Position numbers and translations under genes: made by a program
From: CAWAYR01 sp050250955
GTDB lineage: Bacteria > Acidobacteriota > Vicinamibacteria > Vicinamibacterales > UBA2999
Assembly: GCA_050250955.1 (NCBI GenBank)
Contig: JBFWNR010000008.1
Coordinates: forward strand, 124,001-188,000
Length of the DNA stretch: 64,000 nt
Direction of reading: 5' to 3'
Part shown: positions 39,430 through 51,019 of the stretch, piece after piece
Layout of the letters: each line of letters opens with the position of its first letter
Position numbering within the stretch: the first letter of the stretch is position 1
Notes under the pieces: model-generated
What the model saw: only the letters and a program-made list of their open reading frames with translations
Database searches by the model: none
Told to the model about the DNA's origin: nothing

Positions 39430-41844
39430 ATGCGCTTCACCGGCCTCGGGTCCGACATTCGCTTCGCCTGCCGCCTCGTCCGCGCCGATTGGCGCTTCTC
39501 GGCCACGCTGGTGACCACCCTCGCCATCGGCATCGCCGCCAGCGGCGCGATCTTCAACGTCGTCAACGCCACCCTGTTCCGGCCGCTGCCGATTCCCGAC
39601 GAGGCGCGCGTCTACCGGCTGCAGGACTACACGCTCGGCCGCGACGGCGGCCAGGTGCGCCGCTCGAACCGGGTGCCCAACTTTCTCGACATCCGCACCG
39701 AGGCACGGGCGTTCTCCCAGGTGATCGGGATGCGCAGCCTGTCGTGGTCGCTCATCGGCGGCGCCACGCCGGTGCCGGTGGACGTCGGGCTGGTGTCGCC
39801 GGGGACGTTCGAGCTGCTCGGCGTGCGGGCGGCCGAGGGGCGGCTGTTCACCGCCGACGAGGAGCGGCGCGGGCTCGACGCCGGCGTGATGGTCATCAGC
39901 CACGCGCTGTGGCAGCGGCAGTTCGGCGGGCGGGCCGATGTCGTCGGCCGCAGCGTGCGGGTGGAGGATCACACCCCGACGATCGTCGGCGTGCTGCCGG
40001 CGGGCTTCCGCTTCCCCTACGACGTCGAGGCGTGGCTGCCCGAGCAGGTGGATCCGCGGATCGAGGCGTCGCTGGCGGTGTTCGCGCGGCTGGCGCCCGA
40101 CGCGACGCCGGCGCAGGCTCAGGCCGAGCTCGAGGCGATCGCCACGCGGGCCGAGGCGGCCCGTCCGGTGACCAACCGCGGCCTGCGCTTCGCCATGACG
40201 CCGATCCGAGAGTCGCTGGTCGGCAGCAACGCGCGGACCTCGCTGGCGCTGATGGGCGCGGCCGTGCTGCTGCTGGTGCTGGCCTCGGCCAACGTCGCCA
40301 ACCTGCTGCTGGCGCGGGGCATCCGCCGCACGAGGGAGATTGCGGTGCGGGCGGCGCTCGGTGCCCAGCGGGCGCGACAGGTGCGGCAGATGCTGGTGGA
40401 GAGCATCGCCTTCGCGGGCCTCGGCACGGCGGCCGGGCTCGCAGTGGCGCATCCCCTCAGCCGGCTGCTCGTCGGCCTGGTGCCCAACACCCTGCGCGAT
40501 CAGCTGGGGCTCACCGCCACGACGGTGGACATGCGCGCGGCGCTGTTCGCGGCGGTGGTCACCGGCGGTGTGGGCGTGCTGGCCGGCCTGGTGCCGGCGC
40601 TGAAGCTGGCCCGTGCCGACGTCAGCGACACACTGCGCCAGCACACGCGCGGGGCGTCGAGCGGGCACCGGCTGATGCGCGGGCTGGTCGTCGGCGAAGT
40701 GGCGCTGGCGGTGGTGCTGCTGGTGAGCGCCGGGCTGATGGTGGAGAACCTGCAGCGGCTGCTCGCCGCCAATCTGGGTCTGCGCGCCGATGCGCTGTAC
40801 GCGGTCGCGCTGCCGCTGCCGCCGCGCTATGCGGAAGGCGAGCCGCGCATCCAGGTGGTGCGGCGCCTGCACGAGGCGGCCCGGGGGATCCCCGGGGTGG
40901 AGCGCGCCGGCTTGTCGACGTGGAATCCGCTCGACCGCGGCAGCTTCGGGGCGTCGCTGGAGGCCGAGGATGCCCGGCTGGCGCCGGGGCAAAGCGGCAT
41001 CATCGTCAACCACCGGCAGGTCACGCCCGAGTGGCTGGAGACGGCCGGCGTGGCGCTGCTGCGCGGCCGGACGTTCACCGCCGCGGACAACGCCGGCAGC
41101 CAGCCGGTGGCCGTCGTCAGCCGGCGGCTGGCCGAGCGGCTGTGGCCGGGCGAGGAGGCGGTGGGGCGGCGGCTGCGGCAGGTGCGTCCCGAGGCGCCGC
41201 CGTGGATCACGGTGGTCGGCGTCGTCGGCGACGTGCGCGACTACGGCGAGTGGGCCGAGACGTGGTACGTGCCCTACGAGCAGCACGCCGCGACGCTGGC
41301 CGCCGGGACGGTGCACCTGATGGTGCGATCGCAGGTGGAGCCCGGCGCCGTGGTGGCGGCGCTGCGTGCCGCCGCGGCGACCATCGATCCGCTGCTGCCA
41401 GTGCCGGAGGCGGCGGTGATGACCACGCTGTGGCGCGAGGCGCAGACGCCGCAGCGGATGGGGGCGCTGGTGTCGGCGCTGTTCGGGGTCAGCGGACTGC
41501 TGCTGGCCGCGCTGGGCACCTACGGCGTGCTGGCATATCTGGTGTCGGCGCGGGCGCGGGAGTTCGGCATCCGCCAGGCGCTGGGGGCGCGTCCGCGCGA
41601 CGTGGTGGCGATGGTGCTGCGCGACAGCGGCGCGCTGGCGGTGGTCGGCCTCGTGCTGGGCGGCGTGTTGAGCGTCGGCGCCGTGCAGGCGCTGCGGGCG
41701 GTGACCACCGAGGTGTCAGCGGTGCCCGACGCGCTGCCGTGGCTGGTTGGCGCGGCCTTGGTGGGTGCCGCGCTGATCGCGTCGGTGGTGCCGGCGCGCC
41801 GGGCTACGCGCGTCCACCCCGTCGAGGTCATGCGCACCGAATAA
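39430..41844 (+). CDS. ADOP-type MacB/FtsX-family permease
   Basis: An 804-residue third ADOP permease. TM1 is at about 24-47 (SATLVTTLAIGIAASGAIF); MacB_PCD follows with VVGRSVRVEDHTPTIVGVLP; central TMs from about 270 (LLLVLASANVANLLLARGIR); a second periplasmic domain with VAVVSRRLAERLWPGEEAVG and VVGVVGDVRDYGEW; C-terminal TMs and FtsX motif EFGIRQALGARPRDV; ends VVPARRATRVHPVEVMRTE. It is about 26 kb from the other two and again has no adjacent ATPase. The closely spaced upstream divergent isomerase gene leaves a 115-base promoter region. Confidence 0.87.
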   Translation: MRFTGLGSDIRFACRLVRADWRFSATLVTTLAIGIAASGAIFNVVNATLFRPLPIPDEARVYRLQDYTLGRDGGQVRRSNRVPNFLDIRTEARAFSQVIGMRSLSWSLIGGATPVPVDVGLVSPGTFELLGVRAAEGRLFTADEERRGLDAGVMVISHALWQRQFGGRADVVGRSVRVEDHTPTIVGVLPAGFRFPYDVEAWLPEQVDPRIEASLAVFARLAPDATPAQAQAELEAIATRAEAARPVTNRGLRFAMTPIRESLVGSNARTSLALMGAAVLLLVLASANVANLLLARGIRRTREIAVRAALGAQRARQVRQMLVESIAFAGLGTAAGLAVAHPLSRLLVGLVPNTLRDQLGLTATTVDMRAALFAAVVTGGVGVLAGLVPALKLARADVSDTLRQHTRGASSGHRLMRGLVVGEVALAVVLLVSAGLMVENLQRLLAANLGLRADALYAVALPLPPRYAEGEPRIQVVRRLHEAARGIPGVERAGLSTWNPLDRGSFGASLEAEDARLAPGQSGIIVNHRQVTPEWLETAGVALLRGRTFTAADNAGSQPVAVVSRRLAERLWPGEEAVGRRLRQVRPEAPPWITVVGVVGDVRDYGEWAETWYVPYEQHAATLAAGTVHLMVRSQVEPGAVVAALRAAAATIDPLLPVPEAAVMTTLWREAQTPQRMGALVSALFGVSGLLLAALGTYGVLAYLVSARAREFGIRQALGARPRDVVAMVLRDSGALAVVGLVLGGVLSVGAVQALRAVTTEVSAVPDALPWLVGAALVGAALIASVVPARRATRVHPVEVMRTE

Positions 41845-41934
41845 GCGACAGAATCGTCAGTCCCCCGCGGCGGGGCCCGGGCCCGCGCGGGGGCGGGGGG
41901 GCCGGGCCACCGCCGCCGACCACTCACGGTTCTG
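41845..41934. repeat. Degenerate relative of the composite dispersed repeat
   Basis: GCGACAGAATCGTCAG at 41846-41860 is the reverse complement of the CTGACGATTCTGTCG tail seen at 7841 and 10591. No GGTGCC 13-mer remains; instead there is GC-rich palindromic filler (CGGGGCCCGGGCCCGCG). The right end, TTCTGTTATT, contains the TAA stop of the minus-strand gene. It looks like an eroded copy. Confidence 0.45.
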
Positions 41935-42870
41935 TTATTCGGCGATATAGCGCCAGGGAGCCGTCGGCGACGGGCGATGCCAGATGGTGAAAAACGGCGT
42001 GCCGTTGGGCGGGGCGCCCGGCGGCGGCGGGCCGTTCGGGCGGATGTAGCCGAACGAGATGCCCAGGTCGCCGCTCGACGCCACGACGGCGACCTCCGTC
42101 GACCACTCGACCGGGCTGGTCGGCCCCGGTGCATTGGCGCCGACGCTCCTGCCAATTGCCGACGCGCCGACGACGTAGCTGGCGCTGGTCGGCCCGCCCA
42201 TGTTCACCGCGGTGTCGCTGCCCCACTTGGTGAATGCCGCCCCCAGTCCGACCTGCTGCGCCTCGTCCGAAAACGCCCGCTCGGCGGCGGCCAGGTCCTT
42301 CTGCAGCGCGGCGAGATGCGCGGCATCGGGCCGCGGCGGCACGAGCGCCGCCGGCAGCAGCGGCGCCATCGGCGCCGTCGATACCTGGCCCTCGGGACGC
42401 CGCGCGCGCTTGTAGCCCACCACCCGCCAGCCGGCATCGCCGCGCACCCAGTACGCCATGTACTTGAGCGGCAACGCCGTGCCGTCCTTGCGGGTCTGGG
42501 TCATGAAGCCGAAGGTGAAGCCGTGGCGGGCGTCGGCCGACAGGCCGAGCCGGATCGGCGTCCACTCCACACGGCCCTCGACGTTGTCGGGATTGGCCTC
42601 GAGCGCGGCGGTGGCCGCCGCGAGGCCGCGATGCAGCGTGCCGGGCGGTCCCGGCATGATCACGTCGTCGGCGAACATCGCCGTCAACGCCGAGACGGCG
42701 TCGGTCTTGGCCGCGGCGGCCGCGAATGCCTTCTCCGCGGCCAGCAGCGTCTCGCCCTCGGTGCCGGGGCTCGCCTGAGCGGCACGCGCCCGACTCGTCG
42801 CCGCCGCCGCGCTCAGCGCGGCCACCACGGCCACGGCCACCGCCACCACGCCCGCCCGATTCCTCGCCAT
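41935..42870 (-). CDS. Exported protein with two NTF2-like (DUF4440) domains
   Basis: A 311-residue protein with a signal peptide (AVAVVAALSAAAATSRARA). The first NTF2-like domain (about 40-160) has LLAAEKAFAAAAAKTDAVSA, LTAMFADDVIMPGP and KYMAYWVRGDAGWRVVGYKR; the second (about 185-311) starts LQKDLAAAERAFSDEAQQVG and closes with PFFTIWHRPSPTAPWRYIAE. A signal peptide and tandem ligand-cavity domains suggest a periplasmic binding or cyclase-like function that cannot be specified. Confidence 0.75.
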   Translation of the reverse strand: MARNRAGVVAVAVAVVAALSAAAATSRARAAQASPGTEGETLLAAEKAFAAAAAKTDAVSALTAMFADDVIMPGPPGTLHRGLAAATAALEANPDNVEGRVEWTPIRLGLSADARHGFTFGFMTQTRKDGTALPLKYMAYWVRGDAGWRVVGYKRARRPEGQVSTAPMAPLLPAALVPPRPDAAHLAALQKDLAAAERAFSDEAQQVGLGAAFTKWGSDTAVNMGGPTSASYVVGASAIGRSVGANAPGPTSPVEWSTEVAVVASSGDLGISFGYIRPNGPPPPGAPPNGTPFFTIWHRPSPTAPWRYIAE

Positions 42871-42979
42871 GACGCTCGCTCCTCGACCCTGGATGCTGCC
42901 CCATCGGTGCCCGGGCGCCAAGCCGCGCGGGCCGAACGGCCGCCGCGGCGGGACGAACGACGGCCTGAGCCCCGCGGCC

Positions 42980-43216
42980 TCAGGGGGCGACCGGGGTGAT
43001 GACCTTGGCGATGAACAGGTGGTCGCGCAGCAGACCGTCGGCCACGACCTCCTGCCCAGCCATCGCCTCCAGCGCTGCGTCGCGCATGCTGGGCCCGCCG
43101 TAGCGGCGCAGCTGGAGCCGTTCGCCCGCGGCGGTGACCAGAAACGCCTGGTGCTCGCGCGCACTCTTGGAGGTGCCGCCGAACGGCCCGATCTCGATGC
43201 GGCCCTGGACGCGCAT
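42980..43216 (-). CDS. Small hypothetical protein
   Basis: A 78-residue protein not recognised. IEIGPFGGTSKSAREHQAFL and LQLRRYGGPSMRDAALEAMA suggest a beta-hairpin followed by a helix; no signal peptide or Cys. GTG/ATG usage and composition fit host genes, and a 66-base gap separates it from the caspase-fold peptidase encoded upstream on the same strand, so it may be co-transcribed with it. Confidence 0.5.
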   Translation of the reverse strand: MRVQGRIEIGPFGGTSKSAREHQAFLVTAAGERLQLRRYGGPSMRDAALEAMAGQEVVADGLLRDHLFIAKVITPVAP

Positions 43217-43282
43217 GCCGGGATTGTACGGATAGCGACCGGGCGTCGCGAGCGCGAATGAGGGCGTCGCGGTTCGCCGGTC

Positions 43283-44827
43283 TCAACGACTCTCGACCAG
43301 CCGCGTGACGATCTCGCCGTCGACCTGGTAGGCGAGCAACCCGTCGATGCGCGGCGGGGTCCGCGGGCCGACCGCCGGCGTCGGGCGCCGTTTCGTCGCC
43401 ACGAACACGAGCTCGGCCTTCGGCATGTCCCTCAGCGCCTTGCCCGTCAGCTGCCGCGCGACGGCCGGCTCGTGTACGCGGAAGGCGCGGACGTGGGCGA
43501 AGCGGCGCCGCAAGGAGGCCATCGCCGTGCGGCGCAGCACCGCGGCGGCCTGCCGCGGCGCCTTGGCGGGCACGGTGTAGGCGGTCTCGCGCGACAGCCG
43601 TTCGCCTGCCGTCATCAGCCGGACGCGGCGCTGCAGACGGGCGGCGTGAGCGGCCGCATTCGCCCGCGGCGACTTCGCCGTGGTGGGGGCGGTGCCGGTG
43701 CCGTCGACGAAGGGATGGAGCGAGGGATCGCCGAGGAGCACGAACTGCGCCAGTGTCTTCTCGTCGTACGGATCCACCACGCTCTGCTGGCGCACGTAGG
43801 CCAGGCGTGCCTCGAGCAGCGCGCGGCCGAGCGATGCGCCCTTCAGCACCTGCTCGAGGAACAGCTGGCAGATCACGTCGGCGTTGGCGTTGCCCACTGC
43901 AGGCCCATAGGCAATGGTCGTCGCCGCCACCACGCCGGCGGCGCGCCTGGCCAGATAGGTGTTGGCGATGCTCATCGCCGGCAGCCCGGCCGGGGCGTAG
44001 AGCTCGGCGCCGTAGCAGCACTCGAACGCGGCCACGGTGCCCGGCGATATGCCGGCGAGCTTGCGGGCGTCCATCGCCGTGGCGTAGACGTCCTTGGGGA
44101 ACTCGCCGCTGAAGGTGTGGTCCGACTCGTTGCCGTGGCAGTTGACGAAGTGCACCCGCTGCCGAAGCTGCGCGGCGGCGAACGACGGTCCGGCCGTTGG
44201 CGAGGTGAGCACGACCGGAACGGCGCCGAGGATGTTGCGGACACTCAGCGTCGTCGACTTCACCCACACCTTGGCGGACAGCGCGAAGCAGGAGTCGGGA
44301 CGCGGCGCCGGCGTCGCGGTCGCGCTCGCCGCGAGTTGCTTCAAGAGGTAGGTGGGCGTGGAGGCGCCGACCAGGTCGGGGATGCGGCCGACAACCCGCG
44401 TCGGGCCGAGGAACATCGCGACGTTCTGGCTGTAGGGGGCTTCGCAGGCGTAGGGCAGGTCGCTGCCGGCGAAGCGATCGGGGTCGGAGTCGGGATCGGC
44501 GGGGTCGTGGAGCTTGTTCTTCAGATCCTGGTAGGGCACGACGTCGGGCGCCCCGAGGATCACCAGGTACTCGGGGCGATGCCTCTTCGCCACGGCGTCG
44601 ACGGCAGCCTTGTGCTCCGCCGGGTCGCTCGGGTCGGTGACCCGCGCCGCGCCGAGGGCGGCGCCGTCGAGGAAGACGAGCGAGGTGGCAAAGCCGCGGC
44701 GGGCGTCGGCGGCGGCCAGCGCCTTCACCGCCGATTGAATGGCCTTGACGCCGCTGGCGCCGTACTTTGCCGTCAGCGCCCGCCTGTTGGTGACGAGGAT
44801 CTTCCTGGAACGCGACGTGGCCGCCAT
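43283..44827 (-). CDS. Caspase-fold (C25/CHAT-like) cysteine peptidase candidate
   Basis: A 514-residue protein, no signal peptide or TM. HFVNCHGNESDHTF holds the His-Gly dyad (H231), and AAFECCYGAELY the nucleophile (by analogy with DCCHSG of metacaspases, C271; C270 also possible). FVLLGDPSLHPF is the closing motif typical of gingipain/C25-like and CHAT peptidases. The N-terminal ~200 residues hold a Rossmann-like strand set (LVILGAPDVVPY, VGRIPDL). The C-terminal ~140 residues are basic, with no named domain. The family ranges from secreted gingipains to intracellular effectors; absence of a leader favours a cytoplasmic role. Confidence 0.75.
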   Translation of the reverse strand: MAATSRSRKILVTNRRALTAKYGASGVKAIQSAVKALAAADARRGFATSLVFLDGAALGAARVTDPSDPAEHKAAVDAVAKRHRPEYLVILGAPDVVPYQDLKNKLHDPADPDSDPDRFAGSDLPYACEAPYSQNVAMFLGPTRVVGRIPDLVGASTPTYLLKQLAASATATPAPRPDSCFALSAKVWVKSTTLSVRNILGAVPVVLTSPTAGPSFAAAQLRQRVHFVNCHGNESDHTFSGEFPKDVYATAMDARKLAGISPGTVAAFECCYGAELYAPAGLPAMSIANTYLARRAAGVVAATTIAYGPAVGNANADVICQLFLEQVLKGASLGRALLEARLAYVRQQSVVDPYDEKTLAQFVLLGDPSLHPFVDGTGTAPTTAKSPRANAAAHAARLQRRVRLMTAGERLSRETAYTVPAKAPRQAAAVLRRTAMASLRRRFAHVRAFRVHEPAVARQLTGKALRDMPKAELVFVATKRRPTPAVGPRTPPRIDGLLAYQVDGEIVTRLVESR

Positions 44828-44924
44828 GGACCCTCCGCGCGGGTGGGGGAGCGCCCGCCCCGCGACCCGACTATGGTCCGGAATGCGATGCCAGGCGGAG
44901 GCGTGGCTCAGCGTCGTGTGCAAC

Positions 44925-45016
44925 CCGTGCACAGATCCGTCATCGCCTGCTCCGGTGCCAGGCACCGCCCCGGGGGGCGGTGCCTGGCACCGAAGAGGGC
45001 CACTGACGATGTTGTC
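44925..45016. repeat. Composite dispersed repeat with 40-bp palindrome
   Basis: CACAGATCCGTCATCGCC at about 44930 matches the leader seen at 10591. Bases 44953-44992 form a 40-bp palindrome with 18-bp arms around CGGG, from an A-centred 13-mer (44954-44966) and a T-centred one (44979-44991). The tail ACTGACGATGTTGTCAGC abuts the stop of the minus-strand DedA/ATP-grasp gene at 45015, so it is a 3' element for that gene. Confidence 0.87.
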
Positions 45017-46550
45017 AGCTGGCGATGGGCATCGCCGGCGCGCTCCGCCAGTACGCGAGTGTCAGTCTCAGCAACCGTCGCAGATTCGGCGCCCGGGCGC
45101 CACGGGCGCGGTTGGCGGCGCCGATCTCGAACACGAGCTGCCACTGGCGACCCAGCGTCCGCCACGCCCGCCACGCGCCGTAGCCCGGGTCGTAGATGTT
45201 GGTGGACTCCGACGTGACGCCGTTCAGTTCGACGATCGCCAGGTCCTCGCCGCGCCGGAACCGGGCGAGGCTCGAGTAGCGCACGTCGAAGCGGCCGATG
45301 AAGAACCCCGGCACGCTGCGCGCGATCTCGTCGATGCGCGCCGACACGGCCGGGGTGATGAGCTCGGCGCCGTCGAGGAACATCGCCCCCTGGCAGTGGT
45401 TGCCCGAGGTCACCAGCGGCAGCCGCTCGCCGTCGGCCAGGACCCGCGCGCCGTCGTGACGCTTCAGGAACAGCGGCACCTGCAGGCGGTAGCGCGGATG
45501 CTCCCACAGCAGCTGCTCGACGCTGGACTCGCCGTCGCCGACCAGCTCCGGAAATCGCTTGTCGGTGATGCTGAAGATCCGCCCGCGGGCCTCGTCGGGA
45601 CGGCGGTAGTAGAAGATTCCAGCCTCGAACGGACCCGGGTGCCAGGGCTGCACCACGACCGGCCCGGCTTCGCGAGCCAGATACGCCACCGCCTCGTCGC
45701 GCGACGTGATCCGCCGCACGCCCACGCCCTTCTGCCCCACGTCCGGCTTCAAGATCAGCGGATACACCCAGGCGCCCTCGCGCACCGCCTCGTCGAACGC
45801 GCGGACGCGAGCGAACGGATCGCCCGGCGCCACCAGGGCCGACGGGACCGTCCACCGCGTCGGCAGAGCGCCGAGGATCGCGAACTTCGACTCGCCGACG
45901 AACCCGCCGTCCTCAAGCCCCGGATTGGCCGCGCCGAGCGTGCCGACGCCGCCATGCCGCGCCGCCAGCCACAGCAGCCACGGTGCCAGCGGCGCATAGA
46001 CGAGCCACGATGGCCAGAACTCCGGCCGCAGCCAGCGGTCCGCGCGCGCCAGCACCCGGCGCCAGACCCGCTGCCCGCCCGCCGTCCGGCCCGCGCGCAG
46101 CAGCGCCACCAGCGCCACGCCGCCCACCAGCAGATGCGAGGTGCCGAGCACGATGAGCGGCGTCCACAGGGCGACGGCCACCGCCGTCCACAGCGCGAAC
46201 GCACCCGGACGCGTGCCCACGGCCCCGGCCGCCAGGTACAGCGGCAGCCGCGTGCCGGGCAGGAAGCGGCTCGCCACCAGGGTCGACGGCTCGTCCACGG
46301 CGAGCGCCAGGGCGTGCCCGAGCACGCGCGGCGTCCGCCGGACGCACCACCGGCGCACGCGCTCGCGGCGCGACAGCAGCCGCCCGGCCAGCCACAGCCC
46401 CAGGTCGCCGAGATAGATGCCGAGCCCGCAGGCCACCAGCGCCTCGGTCGTCGACATGCCGCCCGTCCGCACCAGCCAGCCGGCCCACAACGCCGCCGCG
46501 TCCTCGGACACGAACGTGCCGACCAGGATCGACAGGGCCGTCGTCGTCAT
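45015..46550 (-). CDS. DedA-family membrane domain fused to an ATP-grasp ligase-like domain
   Basis: A 511-residue fusion. Residues about 1-190 are a DedA/VTT-type membrane domain (VGTFVSEDAAALWAGWLV, CGLGIYLGDLGLWLAGR with the internal acidic residue, and SRFLPGTRLPLYLAAGAVG with the conserved FxPGxR-like motif). Residues about 215-490 resemble ATP-grasp enzymes: YPLILKPDVGQKGVGVRRI is the ATP-lysine/glycine loop, VVVQPWHPGPFEAGIFYYRR a second strand pair, and LAIVELNGVTSES the ExN metal site. DedA proteins are implicated in undecaprenyl-phosphate or lipid flipping; ATP-grasp adds amino acids or other acids. Membrane lipid-linked carboxylate-amine ligation is one possibility. ATG 46550 follows GGAGG; a GTG lies at 46556. 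Confidence 0.78.
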   Translation of the reverse strand: MTTTALSILVGTFVSEDAAALWAGWLVRTGGMSTTEALVACGLGIYLGDLGLWLAGRLLSRRERVRRWCVRRTPRVLGHALALAVDEPSTLVASRFLPGTRLPLYLAAGAVGTRPGAFALWTAVAVALWTPLIVLGTSHLLVGGVALVALLRAGRTAGGQRVWRRVLARADRWLRPEFWPSWLVYAPLAPWLLWLAARHGGVGTLGAANPGLEDGGFVGESKFAILGALPTRWTVPSALVAPGDPFARVRAFDEAVREGAWVYPLILKPDVGQKGVGVRRITSRDEAVAYLAREAGPVVVQPWHPGPFEAGIFYYRRPDEARGRIFSITDKRFPELVGDGESSVEQLLWEHPRYRLQVPLFLKRHDGARVLADGERLPLVTSGNHCQGAMFLDGAELITPAVSARIDEIARSVPGFFIGRFDVRYSSLARFRRGEDLAIVELNGVTSESTNIYDPGYGAWRAWRTLGRQWQLVFEIGAANRARGARAPNLRRLLRLTLAYWRSAPAMPIAS

Positions 46551-46584
46551 GGCCACCTCCGGCTGCCCGTGAGCACGGCCGCGC

Positions 46585-47319
46585 TCACGACGCCAGCGCC
46601 ACCATGCGGGTGTGCCGGCGCTCCACCGACAGCCACGCCGGCTGGCCCACCACCTCGCCGGTGGACTCGTAGCGCATGCGCACCCGCGTCGGCGTGACGT
46701 CCACGGTCGTGATGCTCTTGGTGCCGTAATCGTGCCGCTGCATGTGCACGCTCACGTGCGGTCGGTCCGGCCAGCGATGGCGGTGGAAGGCGTCCTGGGC
46801 GTCGAGCGGATCGGTCGCCGCGGCCACCATCGCGGCGAAGAGCTCGCGGCGGGCCGGCTCGGCCTGCACGTCGCCCGGCGGCACCGACGTGAAGCCGATC
46901 GGCCCGCGCATCTCGTAGGTGTCCACGCTCAGCCCGCCGGCCCGCACGCGCAACTCCAGCGTGCGCCGGCCGTCGCTGGCCAGCAGCCGGTGCGGCGGCC
47001 AGCCGCGCCAGGTCAGCGACTGCGCACGCGCCGTCACCTGGCCCAGGTCCATGCAGTCGAGCAGTTCGAGGATCAGGCGGCCGCGGCTCGGCGCCGCGGC
47101 GGGCACATCGCCGGTGCCGTTCAGGAGCGCGAACACCAGCCCCGACGAGGTGGCGGCGATCCAGGTGCCGCCGCCCTGCGGGTCCACCGGCATCAGCGCC
47201 AGGGCGCCGCCGGCGCGCGAGATGAGCGGCGGGTGCGCGATCGGCCGGTCGTGGCGCTCGTCGCGGTTGGCCATCACCCGCAGGTGATCGCCCATCGGCA
47301 GCAGGGTCACGGTGCACAT
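46585..47319 (-). CDS. NRDE/TANGO2-family protein
   Basis: A 244-residue protein beginning MCTVTLLP and carrying the diagnostic MANRDERHDRPIAHPPLI, with GGTWIAATSSGLVFALLNGT after it; the N-terminal Cys resembles Ntn-type nucleophiles. The family is linked in eukaryotes to haem/lipid handling, and the bacterial role is unknown. It ends 34 bases from the DedA fusion's start and begins 2 bases from the DoxX-like gene, so YHS, DoxX-like, NRDE and DedA-ATP-grasp genes may form one transcript. Confidence 0.83.
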   Translation of the reverse strand: MCTVTLLPMGDHLRVMANRDERHDRPIAHPPLISRAGGALALMPVDPQGGGTWIAATSSGLVFALLNGTGDVPAAAPSRGRLILELLDCMDLGQVTARAQSLTWRGWPPHRLLASDGRRTLELRVRAGGLSVDTYEMRGPIGFTSVPPGDVQAEPARRELFAAMVAAATDPLDAQDAFHRHRWPDRPHVSVHMQRHDYGTKSITTVDVTPTRVRMRYESTGEVVGQPAWLSVERRHTRMVALAS

Positions 47320-47321
47320 GG

Positions 47322-47690
47322 TCACGACACCCGCAGGCCGTCGCGATGCAGCCAGGTGGTGACCGCCGCGCACAGGAACACCAGGCACGCCAGCGCGAAG
47401 AGCAGCCCGCCGTCGCCCTGCACCTCGATGCCGAGCCGGGTCAGGTGGCTGCCGATCGCGCCGGCCATCAGCCCCATGGCCAGCACGCCACCGAGACCCG
47501 CGGTGCCGGTCCACAGCAGCAGGCCGGAGGCGACGAGCTCGGCGATGCCGCTGCCGATGCGCCCCCACGGCTCGGCGCCGAGCGTGGTGAAGATGTAGAC
47601 CGACTCGGGGGCGCCGGAGAACTTGAAGTAGAGCGTCTGCAGCAGGATCACGGCGGCGACGAGCCGCACCATCCAGTCGACCGCGGCCAT
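47322..47690 (-). CDS. DoxX-like small membrane protein
   Basis: A 122-residue protein with four hydrophobic segments. VAAVILLQTLYFKFSGAPES and FTTLGAEPWGRIGSGIAELV match the DoxX/SURF4-like family, which includes thiosulfate:quinone oxidoreductase subunits and membrane redox proteins. Its ATG overlaps the TGA of the YHS gene (ATGA). Confidence 0.75.
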   Translation of the reverse strand: MAAVDWMVRLVAAVILLQTLYFKFSGAPESVYIFTTLGAEPWGRIGSGIAELVASGLLLWTGTAGLGGVLAMGLMAGAIGSHLTRLGIEVQGDGGLLFALACLVFLCAAVTTWLHRDGLRVS

Positions 47691-48169
47691 CACCGGCCTC
47701 CCTTCCGGGTCGCCGTGGCCTGGGCGAGCAGTCCCGGCCAGTTGGCGTGACCCTTGGCGATGTTGCCGTCGCGGTCGAGCCGCCACCGCGCCTGCACGAA
47801 CGACGAGTAGTTGACGTAGAGCTTGCCGCCGACCACCGCGAACGCCTCGGGGTCGATGTCGGCGGTGTAGTTGCGGCTCACCGCCCAGGCGCAGTAGCCG
47901 CCGAACTGCGGCGCGTACTGCTCGGGGGCCTTCGCAAAGCTGTCGCGGTTGGCGACGCTGGAGAATCGCCACCGGGCGCCGCTCCACGCGTACTCGAACT
48001 GCGCCGAGCCGGGCACCGCCTTGCCCTGGGTGAAGTAGGCCACCGCGTCGTAGCCGTGCAGGGCGACGCCCTGGGCATCGACGTTCACCGGCGTGGCCGG
48101 CGGGCCCTGTGCCGCCAATCCGCCCGAGAGCACCAACCCCGTCAACAGTGTCAGCAGTCCTCGCCGCAT
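47690..48169 (-). CDS. Exported YHS-domain protein
   Basis: A 159-residue exported protein (signal peptide LTLLTGLVLSGGLAAQ). The YHS domain is visible as VALHGYDAVAYFTQGKAVPG, FSSVANRDSFAKAPEQYAP and QFGGYCAWAVSRNYT; the Cys and Tyr of GGYCAWA suit metal binding. YHS proteins often ferry or sense heavy metals. Head of the coupled YHS-DoxX-NRDE set, divergent from the glucosidase. Confidence 0.85.
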   Translation of the reverse strand: MRRGLLTLLTGLVLSGGLAAQGPPATPVNVDAQGVALHGYDAVAYFTQGKAVPGSAQFEYAWSGARWRFSSVANRDSFAKAPEQYAPQFGGYCAWAVSRNYTADIDPEAFAVVGGKLYVNYSSFVQARWRLDRDGNIAKGHANWPGLLAQATATRKGGR

Positions 48170-48255
48170 CGCCGTCACGCTCCTTGCCGCCTCTGATGTC
48201 CCGCCGGCGGCCTGGTGTCGGGACACGCCGGGTCGTCGCCGGCATCTGAGGCCCC

Positions 48256-51003
<2,748 letters not shown>

Positions 51004-51019
51004 TAGACTCGCGCGTTCG

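Noticed and set aside
44828..45014. Additional small gene between the peptidase and the DedA fusion
   Set aside because: The interval is occupied by the composite repeat and its leader; short frames are repeat translations.
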